Source: Rhipidocladum racemiflorum (Eukaryota; Streptophyta; Magnoliopsida; Poales; Poaceae). From it: a stretch of DNA of 64,000 bases. The position numbers and the translations under genes are program-made. Location of the stretch: NCBI GenBank assembly GCA_036346355.1, contig CM070580.1, forward strand, positions 21,257,374 to 21,321,373, written 5' to 3'. Below, piece by piece: positions 43,229 through 55,080 of this stretch; the first letter of the stretch is position 1; each line of letters opens with the position of its first letter. Below the pieces are notes generated by a model. It was given only the letters and a program-made list of their open reading frames with translations. It was not told where the DNA came from and did no database searches.

Positions 43229-44600
43229 TTAGGAAAGTGGACTTTGGCAAGGTTTTTTGAATAAATCTGCTAGATTTTCACACGACTTAGTTTGCATTAT
43301 TTTTATCTCACCATTCTTCTGGAGTTCGTGTGGATAAAAGAACTTAGGAGCGATATGCTTCGTGATATTGCTCTTTACATAACCCAATTGCATTTTGTGC
43401 AACACAAGCAGCATTATCTTCATAGATAATAGTAGGGGTATCGACGATATTCATACCACATGTCTTCTGGACGTGGTTAATTACACGCCTTAGCCAAACG
43501 CATTTCCATAAGGCTTCATACAACGATATAATCTCTGAGTGGTTGGTAGAGGTGGCTACCAAAGTATGTTTGAAAGACCGCCAAGAAATGGCTGCACCAC
43601 TGCAGAGAAATACAAAACCAGACTTAAATTTGGCACTAAAATTCCTTCTGGGAAATGCTCAAGCTGCAGGCTTAAGCAACATTTGGTTTTACCCAAATCC
43701 TCCATCTCAAACTTTGTCGAAAGGTAAGTGCTTGGTTCCTTTAATTCCTCTGTGGTTTTGATGACATTCAGATCATCAAAATATATATTGAGATGACACA
43801 AGATCCATTTTGGGATTTCTTTACGAACACACAGGGACAATATTCCTACATGGATCATATTCCTTCTTCAGGAGGAAATTACTAAGTCGATTGTACCACA
43901 TCCTTATCGATCGCTTTAATTCAGATTCTGACCCATATAAATATGCGGTCACTACATCTATCAACTGTATTGATAAGTTTAAGCTTGCTGCCATAAATAT
44001 TAAGTTTCGGAACGTTATTTCACTCATTACAGGAGAACAGGTTTCATCGTAATCGATGATAGGTCTCTGCTAAAACCCTTATGCTACAAGTCTCGCTTTA
44101 TATCTCACCACCTGGATATTTTCATATCTCTTCAGGATGAAAAATCCATTCGATCCTACAGGGAATATTTCAGAAAATGTTCAGTCAATAAGACCAAGAA
44201 CTTTTATCTTATTAAGCGAGCGCTACCTCAATTGCTCTTTCATTTGACCCTATATGAGCGCTCTTGACACTCTGCCATGGACTTTGCTTCTGGATCCAGA
44301 TTTTAGCAAATTTTTTTAGAGGCAAAATATGTCGACAATTGTAGTCTTTCTTTATATATAATTCTCCTGCATCACTCCAGGGATATCTCTTTATTAATTT
44401 CCTCCAGCTCCTCGTGATTTCCCACCACGATGAAGTCTAGGTGTTCCGACTTCCCAGCGTTGGTTTGTGCGCACAAGTATACGCTGGGGTTATCATCTTC
44501 AAGATGGATCACTTCAGGGATGTTATCATCTTCTAGATGGCTCACTTCAATGATTTTCTCAACATCAGGTTGAGCTTCTTCCACTGTCATGGGTAGTGTT
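43229..44600 (-). pseudogene. Copia reverse transcriptase and RNase H
   Basis: Read on minus: LIDVVTAYLYG (about 43935-43965), then the catalytic region YFDDLNVI (normally YVDDLN), FEMEDLGKTKCCLSLQLEH, and RNase H segments IIYEDNAACVAQ and FFYPHELQKNGEI...LADLF. These are ordered as in Copia pol but spread over at least three frames. An acidic linker with two copies of HLEDDN lies just upstream (44372-44605). Confidence 0.85.
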
Positions 44601-44639
44601 CTCATTTATTTTGATTCTCTATTTCTGCGGACGTCTCCA

Positions 44640-45950
44640 CGGAATTGAGTCCCTTGCACCTGGAGGCCTCCCCCTCATTTTATCATGAGGGTCAAGAGTG
44701 GGTTCAATATCCTTCTAGGATATTTTCACTCTTTCAGGTGCATATACTGCAGGTATATGAGATCTTTCCACTACCTTATGATTAGTGAAGGCATTTGGCA
44801 GATTATTAGCTTATTTGTTGCAGATTTATTACTTTCCGAACTTCAAGTTCGGTTTCTTTAGTGCGTGGATCTAAGGACTCGGCATTCTTTAATGTGGTAC
44901 TTATCTCCCCCTAATGCCGATAAATGTCCTTAGTACAATCAGTGTACCGAGCCGTGTACAGATCCCCAACTTCTGGTGAGATCCCATAGTGGTACGCTGT
45001 GGTGGAGAGATTGGCATATATACAACACAACCAAATTTTCGCAGATGAGAAATACTTAATTCTCTTCCATGCACTATCTGCAACAGGGAAAATCCATAAT
45101 ATGCAGTTGATTTGAGTTGAATTAATATCATGGCAGGCAAGATCAAGGTGGCCCCAAAGAATTGGTGGGTAGCCTACTATTCCGCAAAGAGGTCAAGCAA
45201 TAAATTTCATTCCTTTAATAATGACTCTACAAGGCCATTCTAATGTGTGGACATGAGGTACAGAGTGCTCTACATTAATGCCCAGAGCTACATAATAATT
45301 ATTAAATGCTTTTGAGGTTAAACTCGTTAGCATTATCCATTTGAATAGACTTGATTCTTTCTTCTGGAAAGGAACCTTTTAAAAATTTGGGCAATTAACT
45401 TTAGCAGAAGCAGGTTCCTAGTAGATAAGAGATATATAATATCTGAAAGGGCCCAACAGGGGCCGAAAAGATCCACATATATCACTTCGAATTTTCTCCA
45501 GGAAATTCAGTGATTCTTCTACAAGTTAGAGGATCTAATCGTAAGTTTTCCTATAGCACAAATAGGGCATAAGAAATCTTCAGGTCTAGGAAAGTCTTTA
45601 TGCTATGGCCAGCAGAATTACTAATTATTTTCTCATAATATTCAACTCAAGATTGCCCAGTTGATCTACAAGATCTTTAAATATTTCTGGGTTTTTTATC
45701 GCAATACCAACTTCAGGTTGTATAGTATAACAATCAAACAATTATTGCATCAAGAAAAAATTGTAGAATATAGAACAAGTATATCACAAAAATATTAAAT
45801 TTCTGGAAAACACTTTATTTAATTATCACTGATAATTGCTCAACAGGAGCATAGACCAAATGTTCATTGAGAAACATAATTATTCAAACTGATGAGGCTC
45901 TTAAGGAGACTCAACTAATGGAAATAGGACATAAAGTAAAAAGAGTGTAG
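44640..45950 (-). pseudogene. Copia integrase region
   Basis: The segment at 44901-45146 carries HLRKFGCVVYMPISPPQR, the sequence following the Copia integrase core. The GAG-pre-integrase motif with a CPICAIGK-like string lies near 45545-45575. The frames between are broken. It would have mediated insertion. Confidence 0.7.
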
Positions 45951-46215
45951 GGAGACTATTCTAAATCTCCATATAAGTCATGTTCCATCTCCTGAGAAAC
46001 ATTGGTATTCTTCTGGAATTCTACAAGTTCAGTACCAAGTAGGTCATCTTCCTCCATGGACGAGTCACCATATCCAAGAAGGCTTTCCTTGAACTCGACC
46101 GTTGGGTTAGTGACATTGTCATCTTTCTTTCCACCGTCTTGCTCAATGTTTGGTAGAGCGGTGAAGTGTGCCTCAACCTTCTTTTCTTGATTCTTCTGGA
46201 ATCTCCTAGTGGATT

Positions 46216-47054
46216 TCATGTAAAGTTCTGCCAAATGCTTTGGGGTGCGACAATTTCGTGACCAATGGCCAACGCAACCACACCTAAAGCATGGATGAGA
46301 GTCAGGTGCCTTATTGGCTGGACCTTGCTTCTGGAAGGTTCCTGTACCCTTCCCTTTACCGTTCCATTGGGATTTGCCTTTTCCCTTTTGATTTCTGTCA
46401 TTCTTCCATTTATTCCCTTGTACATTTGGCCCTTTCCGCGGCCATGGCTACTACTAGCCTGCTGAGCGGTAGCATGTGCTTCAGGCACTGCTTGGCTTCC
46501 ATTAGTATTTGCGTGATGATTCTTCATCAGGAGTTCATCATGTTTTTCTGCTTCTAGCAGAACACTAATAAGCTCATAGTACTTCTTGTACTTTGCATGA
46601 CGGTACTGTTGTTGTAGTATCATCATGTTGGGGTGGGAAGTGCACAACGTTTTGTTGATCTTTTCAGCTTCAGTAACTTTCTGGTTACAAAAAGTCAATT
46701 TTAGCGACTAGTTTGTGCATTGCACTATAAGTCACACGCATTTGAAATCCTGAAAGCGTAGGAGGGTCCATTCGTGTTGTGCTTCTGGTAACAACACAGA
46801 TCTTTGCTGGTTGTAGCGTTCCTTCAGGGAATTCCACAATACCAGCGGGTCCTCCTCTATCAGTATTCGGCCTTCAGGCCCGAGTGAAGATGGTGCCTCA
46901 GGAAATGTAAAGTGGCGTATTTTGCGGGTTTAGGCACTTCGATTGCACCGGCTTCAGGCCGAGCAATAGCAGCTCTAAGTCCTCTAGCTGTTAGGTTGGT
47001 TTTGGCATCCATTGCCCAAGTGAGGTAATTGCTGCCATCCAGGGCAAGCACAAC
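46216..47054 (-). pseudogene. Copia gag, main part
   Basis: From right to left on minus: LALDGSNYLTWAMDAK (47049-47002), the typical Copia gag start region; EAEKINKTLCTSHPN; LISVLLEAEKHDELLMKNHH; and an intact zinc knuckle CFRCGCVGHWSRNC (about 46250-46292, in another frame from the preceding part). The first codons are displaced to 62413-62439 by the Gypsy insertion. Confidence 0.85.
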
Positions 47055-47725
47055 TGTCGACGATTGGGGAGCAGGCCCCCGCCGAGCTTACTTGTTGGTG
47101 GAGGGACCAACCGCGACCCCTTCCCACGTGATGGGATACTCAGAGGAGTGACTCATTGGACTTCAACGGGCAGGGACACTGTGATTTACCCTGGTTCAGG
47201 CCTCTCAAGAAGGAGATAATAGCCCTACTCCAGCTCGTGTATCTCTTTGTGCAGAAAAAAGTTGTCTATCCCCTTCATGGTGGGGATGCTTTTATAGCTT
47301 ACAAAGGGGCGTGCTTGTTCAAACCCACTAACTTCACGTCCGACCAGGTCCAACGTGGTAACTAACGGATCCTACACTCCTGTCACGTCCCCGCGGGGAT
47401 CGCAACGAACTAGCGGAGGTTACGCAGCGGGTGGTTACCGACCTCGGGATCACGTCAGGTCGGCTAACGTCTAACTCCGAACTCGGCCACTTCGGCCCGA
47501 GCACGAGCTATCGGTCCACCAGGTCATGCGACCTCCTAAAAGGTCCCGGCTAGACCGTCCCTTGGAACAACCTCCTCGTGACCAGGACGGGAACGACCTC
47601 ATGCTGCTCGTGGCACCTGGCTAGGTCGTCCCGGGGAACGGCCTTCCGGTGGTTCGGGCAGCAGTGAGCCCGCGCCCCTCGTGGCACCCGAGGTAATTTT
47701 GTGGGGTCTACCCGACCCCCCGACA
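47055..47725 (-). repeat. 3' LTR of Gypsy copy 2
   Basis: On minus it starts tgtcggggggtcgggtagac and ends ccaatcgtcgaca. TATAAAAG on minus at 47296-47289. Preceded on minus by the purine-tract region ctcgaacctcgggggctagc (47745-47726). Confidence 0.95.
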
Positions 47726-48219
47726 GCTAGCCCCCGAGGTTCGAGTGGAAGAAGGCTTTAGGAAAAGACCTTCCTCTCGGGCCTACCATCTCCCGAGCCA
47801 GCCAGGTTGGTTGCGGCGAACAGCTGCCCCGACCTCCGAGCTATTAGTCCGCCCCGAGAGACGAGCTCGGTCCCGCCGTGCCTTGGGCGTGCGAACTAGT
47901 TCCCATCCTACCGACGGTTCCTTCCCTCGGAAGCTTCATTCGGTTAGTACGAACCGCTCCCCCTCGGGAACCGTCGCCTGGCAAGACAGCTTTGGTTTGC
48001 GTGTCCACGCGTCGCTCCCCGTGTGGTGGACGTGACAACTGCCCCCTGCGCTTTTAGGGCTTCCTCGACCATAACGGCGGGAACCTCTTCGTTCTCTCGT
48101 TTGGTTTTTAAACCCCAGAAGAGGAGCCCTAGATTCACTTGTCCTTTCAATCAATTAGTGCGCCCCATACTTCTTCACTCCAGCACTCGTCTTTCTCCTT
48201 GATCGCCTTCTCTATTCCC

Positions 48220-48888
48220 ATGGCAAAGTTCGGCGTGAGCAGGCTCGATAGGCGCAAGCTGGAGATCCTTGAGCGGGCGAAGTACCTCGACGCCGACTCA
48301 TGGAGAGCCGCCGGTGCCGAGGAGAGCCCACAGCCAGAGGAAGGGGAGATCGTCTCCACCGAGCTCTATGCCGTGAACGGGCTTCGAACGCCCGAAAGTG
48401 AGTTCGTCGAGGCCGTACTCGCCTTCTGCGAGTGCGAGATCGTCCACCTCCACCCAAATTCCATCCTCATCATGGCCATCTTCGCCCATCTCTGTGAAGG
48501 GTTCGTGGGCATCGAGCCTACTCCTAGTCTCTTTCTTCACTTCTACACCCACTCGCGCACCGGCACCCCCTCGCAGGCCGGCTGCCTTTACTTCCGCCTC
48601 CGACCTACCCGCCCGTACGAATACCCGAGCTTCACGCTCAAGGACTCCGTGTCGGGGTGGGCCGACTCTTGGTTCTATCTGAGGAAGGCCGAGTGCGGCT
48701 CGCTTTCCTACTCCGGCGCCAAGGGTCGTGCCGTTGAGACCCCCGACCCCGTGCACCCCGAGGAGGAGAAGGTGCTCATGCCGATCAATGAGCTCACTTG
48801 CTCTGGTCGTCCGGCCGGATGTTGCCCGACTACGTCGAGGAACCTGTGTCGCCCCTCGGGCGGAGGGTGCACCCTTCTTCAAGGTTGA
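48220..48888 (+). CDS. Antisense ORF, Transposase_28-like domain, Gypsy copy 2
   Basis: Start ATG 48220 (MAKFGVSRLDRRKLEILERA), chosen because copy 1 shares MAKFG; the open frame extends up to 48139. 222 codons, ending ...GGGCTLLQG. Contains ESEFVEAVLAFCECEIVHLH, NSILIMAIFAHLCEGFVGIE, CLYFRLRPTR and YPSFTLKDSVSGWADSWFYL, the signature of the plant 'putative gypsy type transposon' family (PF04195). The last 20 or so codons look shifted relative to the family. Upstream lie a TATA-like tttttaaacccc (48104-48115) and agccctagattcac, resembling those of copy 1. Function unknown; possibly a helper of the element. Confidence 0.75.
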   Translation: MAKFGVSRLDRRKLEILERAKYLDADSWRAAGAEESPQPEEGEIVSTELYAVNGLRTPESEFVEAVLAFCECEIVHLHPNSILIMAIFAHLCEGFVGIEPTPSLFLHFYTHSRTGTPSQAGCLYFRLRPTRPYEYPSFTLKDSVSGWADSWFYLRKAECGSLSYSGAKGRAVETPDPVHPEEEKVLMPINELTCSGRPAGCCPTTSRNLCRPSGGGCTLLQG

Positions 48889-49272
48889 AGGGTGGCAGAC
48901 ATCACCGGGAATCACACTCGTGTACATTACCGCCTTGGATTTTTACTTTAAAATAAGGGACATTCGAGCTCACCGCCCTTCCTTGTCTGTAGCAGCTCAC
49001 GAGGACTGGTGGATATGAGGGTGTCCGAGATGTTCGGCACTCCCAAGGCCAAGGAAATCCTAGAGGGCCGCCAGATCCCGAACAACGCGTCCTTAACCTG
49101 ACCGAGGCGGTAAGTCCCTATCTCGGACCCTTTCCGAAGGTCTGTTTCAGCCGGGTTTCTTCCAAATTTCCCGACTTATTCGAGCCCACCTGCGCAGAGA
49201 AGGTCGCCTCGAGGTCGCCATGGCCCAAGCGGCGTCGCGTGGCGGGACGAGGTCGAAAGACCAAAGAACAAA

Positions 49273-50196
49273 GTGGTCGTAGCGCCACGCCGATCTCCGT
49301 CGGCTACGCCGTCCCGCCTAAGCGCACACGCAGTATCCTGCCGGCGACCGCCACCCCGCCATTACTTGGAGTACGCCGATCGGCAGGAGGTGAGCGAACT
49401 AAAACGGTGGATGGATGAGGACACCCGGGATAACCCCGAAGCCGATGGCTCGCTTGCGCTACCTGCCGCTACGGCGAAGAAGGAGGCCGCGGCTGGTCCA
49501 GCGCGGAAGGAGGCACTGGAGAGCCAGATCGCGGCTCTTCAGGCAGAGCTCGCGCGGGTGAGCTCGAGCTCGGCCCCCCTGGATGACGAGGAGGAGAAGG
49601 ACGAGCTGGACCCCGTCCCCCTGGTCCCGAGGTCCCGCAGGTCGTCCGCTGCGCCTCAACCACGCCCAACGCCGACCATCATCGAGGCCGACTTGGGAGA
49701 GATCGACCCTTCCGTTGCCAGGGCCGACAAGGCACGCGAGGACATGGTTGCCCTCCTCGTTCGCGCCCGAGGCCAGCTGGAAGATGCCGAGCGAGGTCAG
49801 CCTCTTATCCCTAGCTCGTTTGTCTCATTCCCCCTCCGACACCACACTAACCCCACATCGTCTGTAGTGGGTGTGGCAGCTGGTGCGGAGTTATGGGATT
49901 TTGGAGCAATGGCTGACGATATTCTTGACCTCGTGCTAGAGAGGGAGCTTGCCCGCGCTGCCGAGGCCATTGTGGGCGACGAGGTCGAGGTGGGAGCCGA
50001 GGCCACGGAGGCCTGTTTCCCACGGATCGCTGGTGGTGATGACGCCGGAGTGGGGAGCCACTGCCACGGAGATCCGGCCCAGAGCTCGTCTCCCGAGGAG
50101 GAGACGCGGAGGAAGATTGCGGCCGCCGATGCTCGGGCCGCGGCGAGGGCATCCCCACATCATAATCGAGGGCGGCGACGAGGAGGAGCATGGTAG
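49273..50196 (+). CDS. Antisense ORF segment with coiled coil, Gypsy copy 2
   Basis: A 307-codon open frame. EYADRQEVSELKRWMDEDTR, coiled coil KEALESQIAALQAELARV, acidic DDEEEKDELDPVPLVPR, then GAMADDILDLVLERELARAAE and a C-terminal ETRRKIAAADARAAARA. Nearly identical over 150 codons to the minus-strand segment of copy 1. The stretch between ERGQPLIP and VVGVAAGA has intron-like borders (gtcagcc ... tctgtag) and composition. The first codons (49273-49360) are out of the family frame. Confidence 0.6.
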   Translation: MVVAPRRSPSATPSRLSAHAVSCRRPPPRHYLEYADRQEVSELKRWMDEDTRDNPEADGSLALPAATAKKEAAAGPARKEALESQIAALQAELARVSSSSAPLDDEEEKDELDPVPLVPRSRRSSAAPQPRPTPTIIEADLGEIDPSVARADKAREDMVALLVRARGQLEDAERGQPLIPSSFVSFPLRHHTNPTSSVVGVAAGAELWDFGAMADDILDLVLERELARAAEAIVGDEVEVGAEATEACFPRIAGGDDAGVGSHCHGDPAQSSSPEEETRRKIAAADARAAARASPHHNRGRRRGGAW

Positions 50197-50411
50197 CGCC
50201 GAGCACGCCGGCCAAGCTCCTCGCGAGGACTCACGCCGGTCTGGCGACATCATCGGCGCCACGCTCAAGAGATCGCCGAGATCTCTCCCGATCTCGCGAT
50301 GCTCACGGACATCAACGTCGGCCGGCATCGAGGAACCCTAACCCGAACGGGGCTCCGGCGAGGAAGAGCCGGCCACCCCGTTCGCCATGGGGATGAGCCC
50401 GACCACGTCAG

Positions 50412-51075
50412 GTGGTCCGGGCCAACTTCCAGTCCGAGGGGAGCCGCTGTGCGCCGAGGCCGCTTTGGTCGAGATCGACCTCACGGCTGCTGACCCGGCG
50501 ACTCTGGTCGATCTCGTGCCCGAAGACGCCGCCACGGCCCAACTTCAGGCACCCGACCTCGGCCGACCGGCGCCTCAATCGATCTCGTCGGAAGACGCCG
50601 CCACGGCCCAACCTCGAACACCGACCTCCCGGCCGACCCGGCGTCTCCAGTCGACCTTGCGCCCGGAGACGTCGCCACGGCCCAACCTCAGGTACCCGAC
50701 CTCCCGGCCGCCGACCCAGTGCCTCCAGTCGACCTTGCGCCCGGAGACGTCGCCATGGTCCAGGCTTGCGAGGAGGCAGGGCCTACCGGGGAGGGAGCTC
50801 CCCCGGCCGTAGACATCGTGCCCCGGGCGGAGGACCCCATGAGCCCGGATGCCGAGGAGGAGGAGCCCCCGAGCGCAACTCCTGCTCGGGAGGAAGAGGA
50901 GCGGGAGGTGATCCTTGCTCTCGAGGCCGTCCCTCTGCAGGAGATGGGGGTCGATCCTCAGGGGCAAGGTCTCCCGCCCCCAGGGGACGGGGGAGCTCGA
51001 GCTCAAGACCCTGCGCTCGATCAAGGAGAAGGAGCTCAAGCCCCCGCCCAGGGAGTAAAAAGCGGGACGGAGGAC
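50412..51075 (+). pseudogene. Antisense ORF, repeat-containing part, copy 2
   Basis: Pro/Ala/Asp-rich frames with internal repeats (the segment ccagtcgaccttgcgcccgg occurs near 50648 and 50726), analogous to the minisatellite in copy 1. A later frame reads AREEEEREVILALEAVPLQE. It is cut at 51075 by the solo LTR insertion. Confidence 0.55.
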
Positions 51076-54000
51076 TGTCGGGACCCCGAATTTGCAAATC
51101 CGGACCCTCTGTGTATTCAGCACTAGTCCAGGAACGCGCTAGTGCACACAGTCTTAACATTGGTAAATATCACAATCATACCATTCGATACTAATAAAGT
51201 ACTTTTATTTAAATAACCAAACTGGTTACTCGACCTTATGGTCAAGTCACAAATGTACGCCTCGCAGAGCGAAACTTATTAAGAGAGAAATAGTAGCAGC
51301 GGAAAATCAAATAACTTCGTGGCGCCATCCAGTATACCACAGGCAACTGACTGGGCTCGCCTCCCTAAGTAGACGGTTCCTCTTGGAGCTCCTCCTCCAA
51401 AGCTGGTGTAGTCTCCTCTTCAACTGGTGTTGTATTGTGGCAAGGGTGAGTACTTGGTACTCAGCAAGTCATGCACAGAATGCAGCTAATATACTACATG
51501 CATGGCTTAATACAAAGGAGTGGCTCAAGGTATATTTGCAGTAAACAGCATTTGACAAGTAATATAAGTAGATTCGAAAGCAGTAGAAACAAGTAAAGCA
51601 TAGATAACTTTTCAAGAAGTTTCATAAACATCTTTCCCATCCTAATCCACAATTCCATCAACATCATTATTTATCCAACCCAACCTTTCAAGTCCAAGTT
51701 ATTTTTGAGAAAATCTAACCCTTGACTGTAATTCCCGAGCGATGTCCAATACCGCGGACACGGCTATTCGAATAGATTCTACACTCTGCAGAGGTTATGC
51801 ACTTTACCCACAAGATACAGTCAAACACCACAAAGGCGAGTTCAGTAACAAAGTCTTTGGAAACTTCTAACAATACAAGTGGTCCTCCCTGCTATTGCAC
51901 ACTAACCCTTCCCTTAGCTAAGGCGAAGTCTAGGCCAATCAACTGTTAGATGGGTACTGGCCTCACCCGATGCGCCTCCCGCACAACTTACACAAAGGGT
52001 GTAGTTGACCTCCTGAGGTCCCACAGTAATGCTATTAGCAACTTAGTCAACTAGGTCCGTCCCATTACGAGACATGTGGTTGCACGTTAGACCCAGTTCA
52101 AAGGCTTGCAAGGTTATGTCCTTAGGGTGACCAGGGCAAGACTACCCAAGAACCAAATCAACATCCCCAATGCCACAATGGCCCACTGATTACTCTTGCC
52201 ACATGCCCTGGCCGAAAAACTATTTATCAAACCCCGCTTGATTACCATGCACCACGTGCCATCAACATCACATGATACCTTTCCAAAACAGGTTCAATAT
52301 ATCATTAAGTCAATATTAACATTTGATTATCCAAAATCATGAGCACGTGGTGTCTAAGCAAGATACTACAACGGTCTAAAACCCTGTTGGCAATTTAATA
52401 ATGTCCAACTAGTAATCCACAACTAGGGTGACAAGGGTCATGGCACATATTTAAATAATCAAGGTGTCATACAAAGAAATTGGTATTTATCTAATCCCCA
52501 TATTTAAATAAAGTATTTTCTAATTGAACTAGCATGCAATAGGTTAAATCAAAATAGATTTCAAAATAGGATCAACATGGTCAAAGCACAACTTGCCTTC
52601 AAAAGTACTTGTTCTTGGTCTTGAGTTGGATCCTGAGTCAATACTTCTCCTTGAATCCTTCCCAGACTTCAACGTCTACTCGTAAAGCGTGCAAATAGTA
52701 ATACACGAATAAACAATAGGCAAAAAGTGTCCAAACATCCAAATAAAATCCATAAACAGAGAGAACATAATTTTATGAATTTTTAGAAACTGGAATCGTC
52801 AAATTTGGAGTTAAAATGCAAAAGTTATGATTATTTAAAGTTTAAATAATCAATTAAATAATTTTACAGAGAAAAACTTTAGTCCAAAAATTAAATAAAA
52901 TTCATATTTAGGTAGATCTCAATTTTATACAAATTTAGAAATTTGAATCACTCAAATCAGAGTTGAAACGCAAAAGTTATAAGCGTTTGAAGTTTGAATC
53001 AAAATCTGAAATCATTATTTCGAATTAATAAATCATTTTCTTTTCCGAAAATTAATTATTGCGTCAGCAAGGACACGTGGCAGCCTCTGATTGGTCTGCT
53101 GACGTCAGCCGGTCCATGGACTCGATCCACGCTCGGCTCGGGTCTACCGTGGACTCGGTTCACGGCTCCTCGTGTCACTAACAGGTGGGTCCCCCTCGGG
53201 TGACGTCACTGCTGACGTCGGCGGGGGCTCAGCCCACAGCGCTGATAGGTGGGACCCGCTGTGACGTTATTCTTGGCGTCGGCGCTCGATTTGGGACGGC
53301 CCGGCCCGACATCTTGAGCGCCATGACGTCGGCGTGGCGTCATGGTGCGCTTAGCCGCCGGCCGACATGCGGGCCGCGTGTCGGCGTCCTGCACGCTGCT
53401 GGACGTGGCGCCGACCGCGCGGTCAGCCTTCCCGGACATGTGGCGCATTCTCGGCCGTTGATTTGAAATTCAACGGCCCAGATTAGATCTGAGTCTCACG
53501 CGTTTGGGTTAACGCGTTTGATCTGGACCGTTGGATCTAGATCGAACGGTCGAGATTGGATCTGAGATTTTTGGACGGAATCTCACCGTCGGGTGACGTG
53601 GCGAAATCTGGGACGTGGGATCTTGATCGGACGGCTGAGAAGCTTCGAGCGACGACGATGGCGTCTTGCGAGCCGGGCCGGCCGAGCCGAGGACGGCGAC
53701 ACGGGCAACGGCGTCTGCAGGCTTCTCCGGCGAGGTGAGAGGTCCCTTCGGGTGCGTCTCGTCGCGGTGAGTCCGGATCTGGGGTCAACGGCGACGGGGG
53801 ACGACGGACGGCGGAGGAGTGCTTCAACTCCGGCGAGCGATTGCGGGCGCGTCAGGAGCACTGCGGCGGCGATGGCTAGGGCAACGGCTGTGCAAGGTCA
53901 AGGTGATCCTCGGGGTGTGATCCGGGCATTAAATAGCCTCGGCTTCAGCGAGCGGAAACCTAATTCCTCACGCGGCGGCGGCGGCGCGAGTCCGGCTGAC

Positions 54001-54546
54001 TCGGGCGGAGACGACGACGGAGGATCGCCCACGTGGCGCGATCAACGGCCACGATTGGCTCGGCAAGACGGATCCGGATCGGATCCGATCGAGCGATCTT
54101 GGCGTGATTTCGGCGTTGGATCTCGATCCGACGGCCCACAATGGTTAGGGTTTGGATGCGGTTCGACCGAATCACGTGGCTCGGGTCGGACTCGAGTCCG
54201 ACTCGGGTTCCGACTCGGTCGGATGAATAGTACTTGACCCGACTTGATTTTCCAGTGATTTAATAATTAAAATAATTTACAGTAATTCCTTTAATTCATT
54301 AAAAATAGCAAAAGACTCAGAAAAATTTCAGAAAAATTCTGGAAAATATTTTAGGGTATTTGGGACTTGAATAAAATATTTCCAACAAAACTTTATTTGC
54401 AAAATTAAATTCTTTAATTATTTTAAAATGGAATAAATTCAAATAAATTCCAAATAAATCCAAATAAATTCCAGAAAATTCCAAAAATTCACCAAAGTGC
54501 CAAATCACACATGAATTTAAGAAAAGCAAAATTTTGGGGTGTTACA
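51076..54546. mobile_element. Solo LTR, 3471 bp, inserted in Gypsy copy 2
   Basis: Starts TGTCGGGACCCCGAATTTGC and ends TTTTGGGGTGTTACA, with a perfect 5-bp target duplication aggac (51071-51075 and 54547-54551). No internal primer site, polypurine tract, second LTR or coding domain is present, so it is a single LTR left after recombination. The length suits the long-LTR Del/Tekay chromovirus class, but assignment needs a library. The right third (53040-54240) is GC-rich and promoter-like. Confidence 0.85.
53071..53345. promoter_or_regulatory. Cluster of ACGT-core (TGACG/G-box) motifs in the solo LTR
   Basis: Within 275 bp: G-box CACGTG in ggacacgtggc (53074-53079), TGACGTCA at 53100-53107 and 53201-53208, TGACGTCG at 53213-53220 and 53334-53341, and TGACGTTA at 53262-53269. 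These are binding motifs for plant bZIP factors (TGA, GBF/ABF). A cluster in an LTR's U3 would make it a stress- or hormone-responsive promoter. Function is inferred. Confidence 0.5.
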
Positions 54547-54551
54547 AGGAC

Positions 54552-55080
54552 CCCGCCGAGCTGTTCCAGGAGGGGCTGGAGGCTCGGCTCTGTTGGGTAA
54601 GTCTCCTAACACTTATTTGTTTTTGTCCCAAAAATCCGACTGCGACCCGAGATGCCTTGTTGCGCAGGTGTTGGAGACCACCATGAAGGACTTCCACGCC
54701 GCGATCTTGCCGCCAAAAGTCGTCGCGAAGCACCAGGCCGAGCAAGACGCTAGGATCGCGGAGCTCGAGCGCCTGGTCGCCGAGCTGAGGTCTTCTGAGG
54801 CCGAGATTCGGCAGAAGATGGAGGAGTCCACGCTCTTCCTCAAGGCGCCTCGAGCAGTGGCGGCGAGGTCGGGCTCGAGGCGACGGTGGCGTCCTGCGTG
54901 ACTCGCACGGCCGCCGAACGGACGATCGACCAGCAACGGGAGGAGTCCAAACGGCTTCGTCAAGCGGCAAGCGAGGGTCGTGAAGCTCGTCGGCGGGTGC
55001 TTGACCTCGAGTCCGAGCTTGAGTCCGTGCGGGACGAGCTCGTCGCTCTGTAGGACGAGAAGCGTGCCGGCCTCCTGTAA
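54552..55080 (+). pseudogene. Antisense ORF, C-terminal coiled coil, copy 2
   Basis: Right of the solo LTR the module resumes with VLETTMKDFHAAILPPKVVA, a heptad pattern (RIAELERLVAELRSSEAEIR) and, after a shift, LDLESELESVRDELVAL then a stop. It corresponds to copy 1 11755-12240. Confidence 0.6.

Noticed and set aside
51076..54546. Reading the 3.5-kb insert as a complete small LTR element
   Set aside because: No direct repeat of its first and last few hundred bases, no primer-binding site and no purine tract; a solo LTR explains it better.
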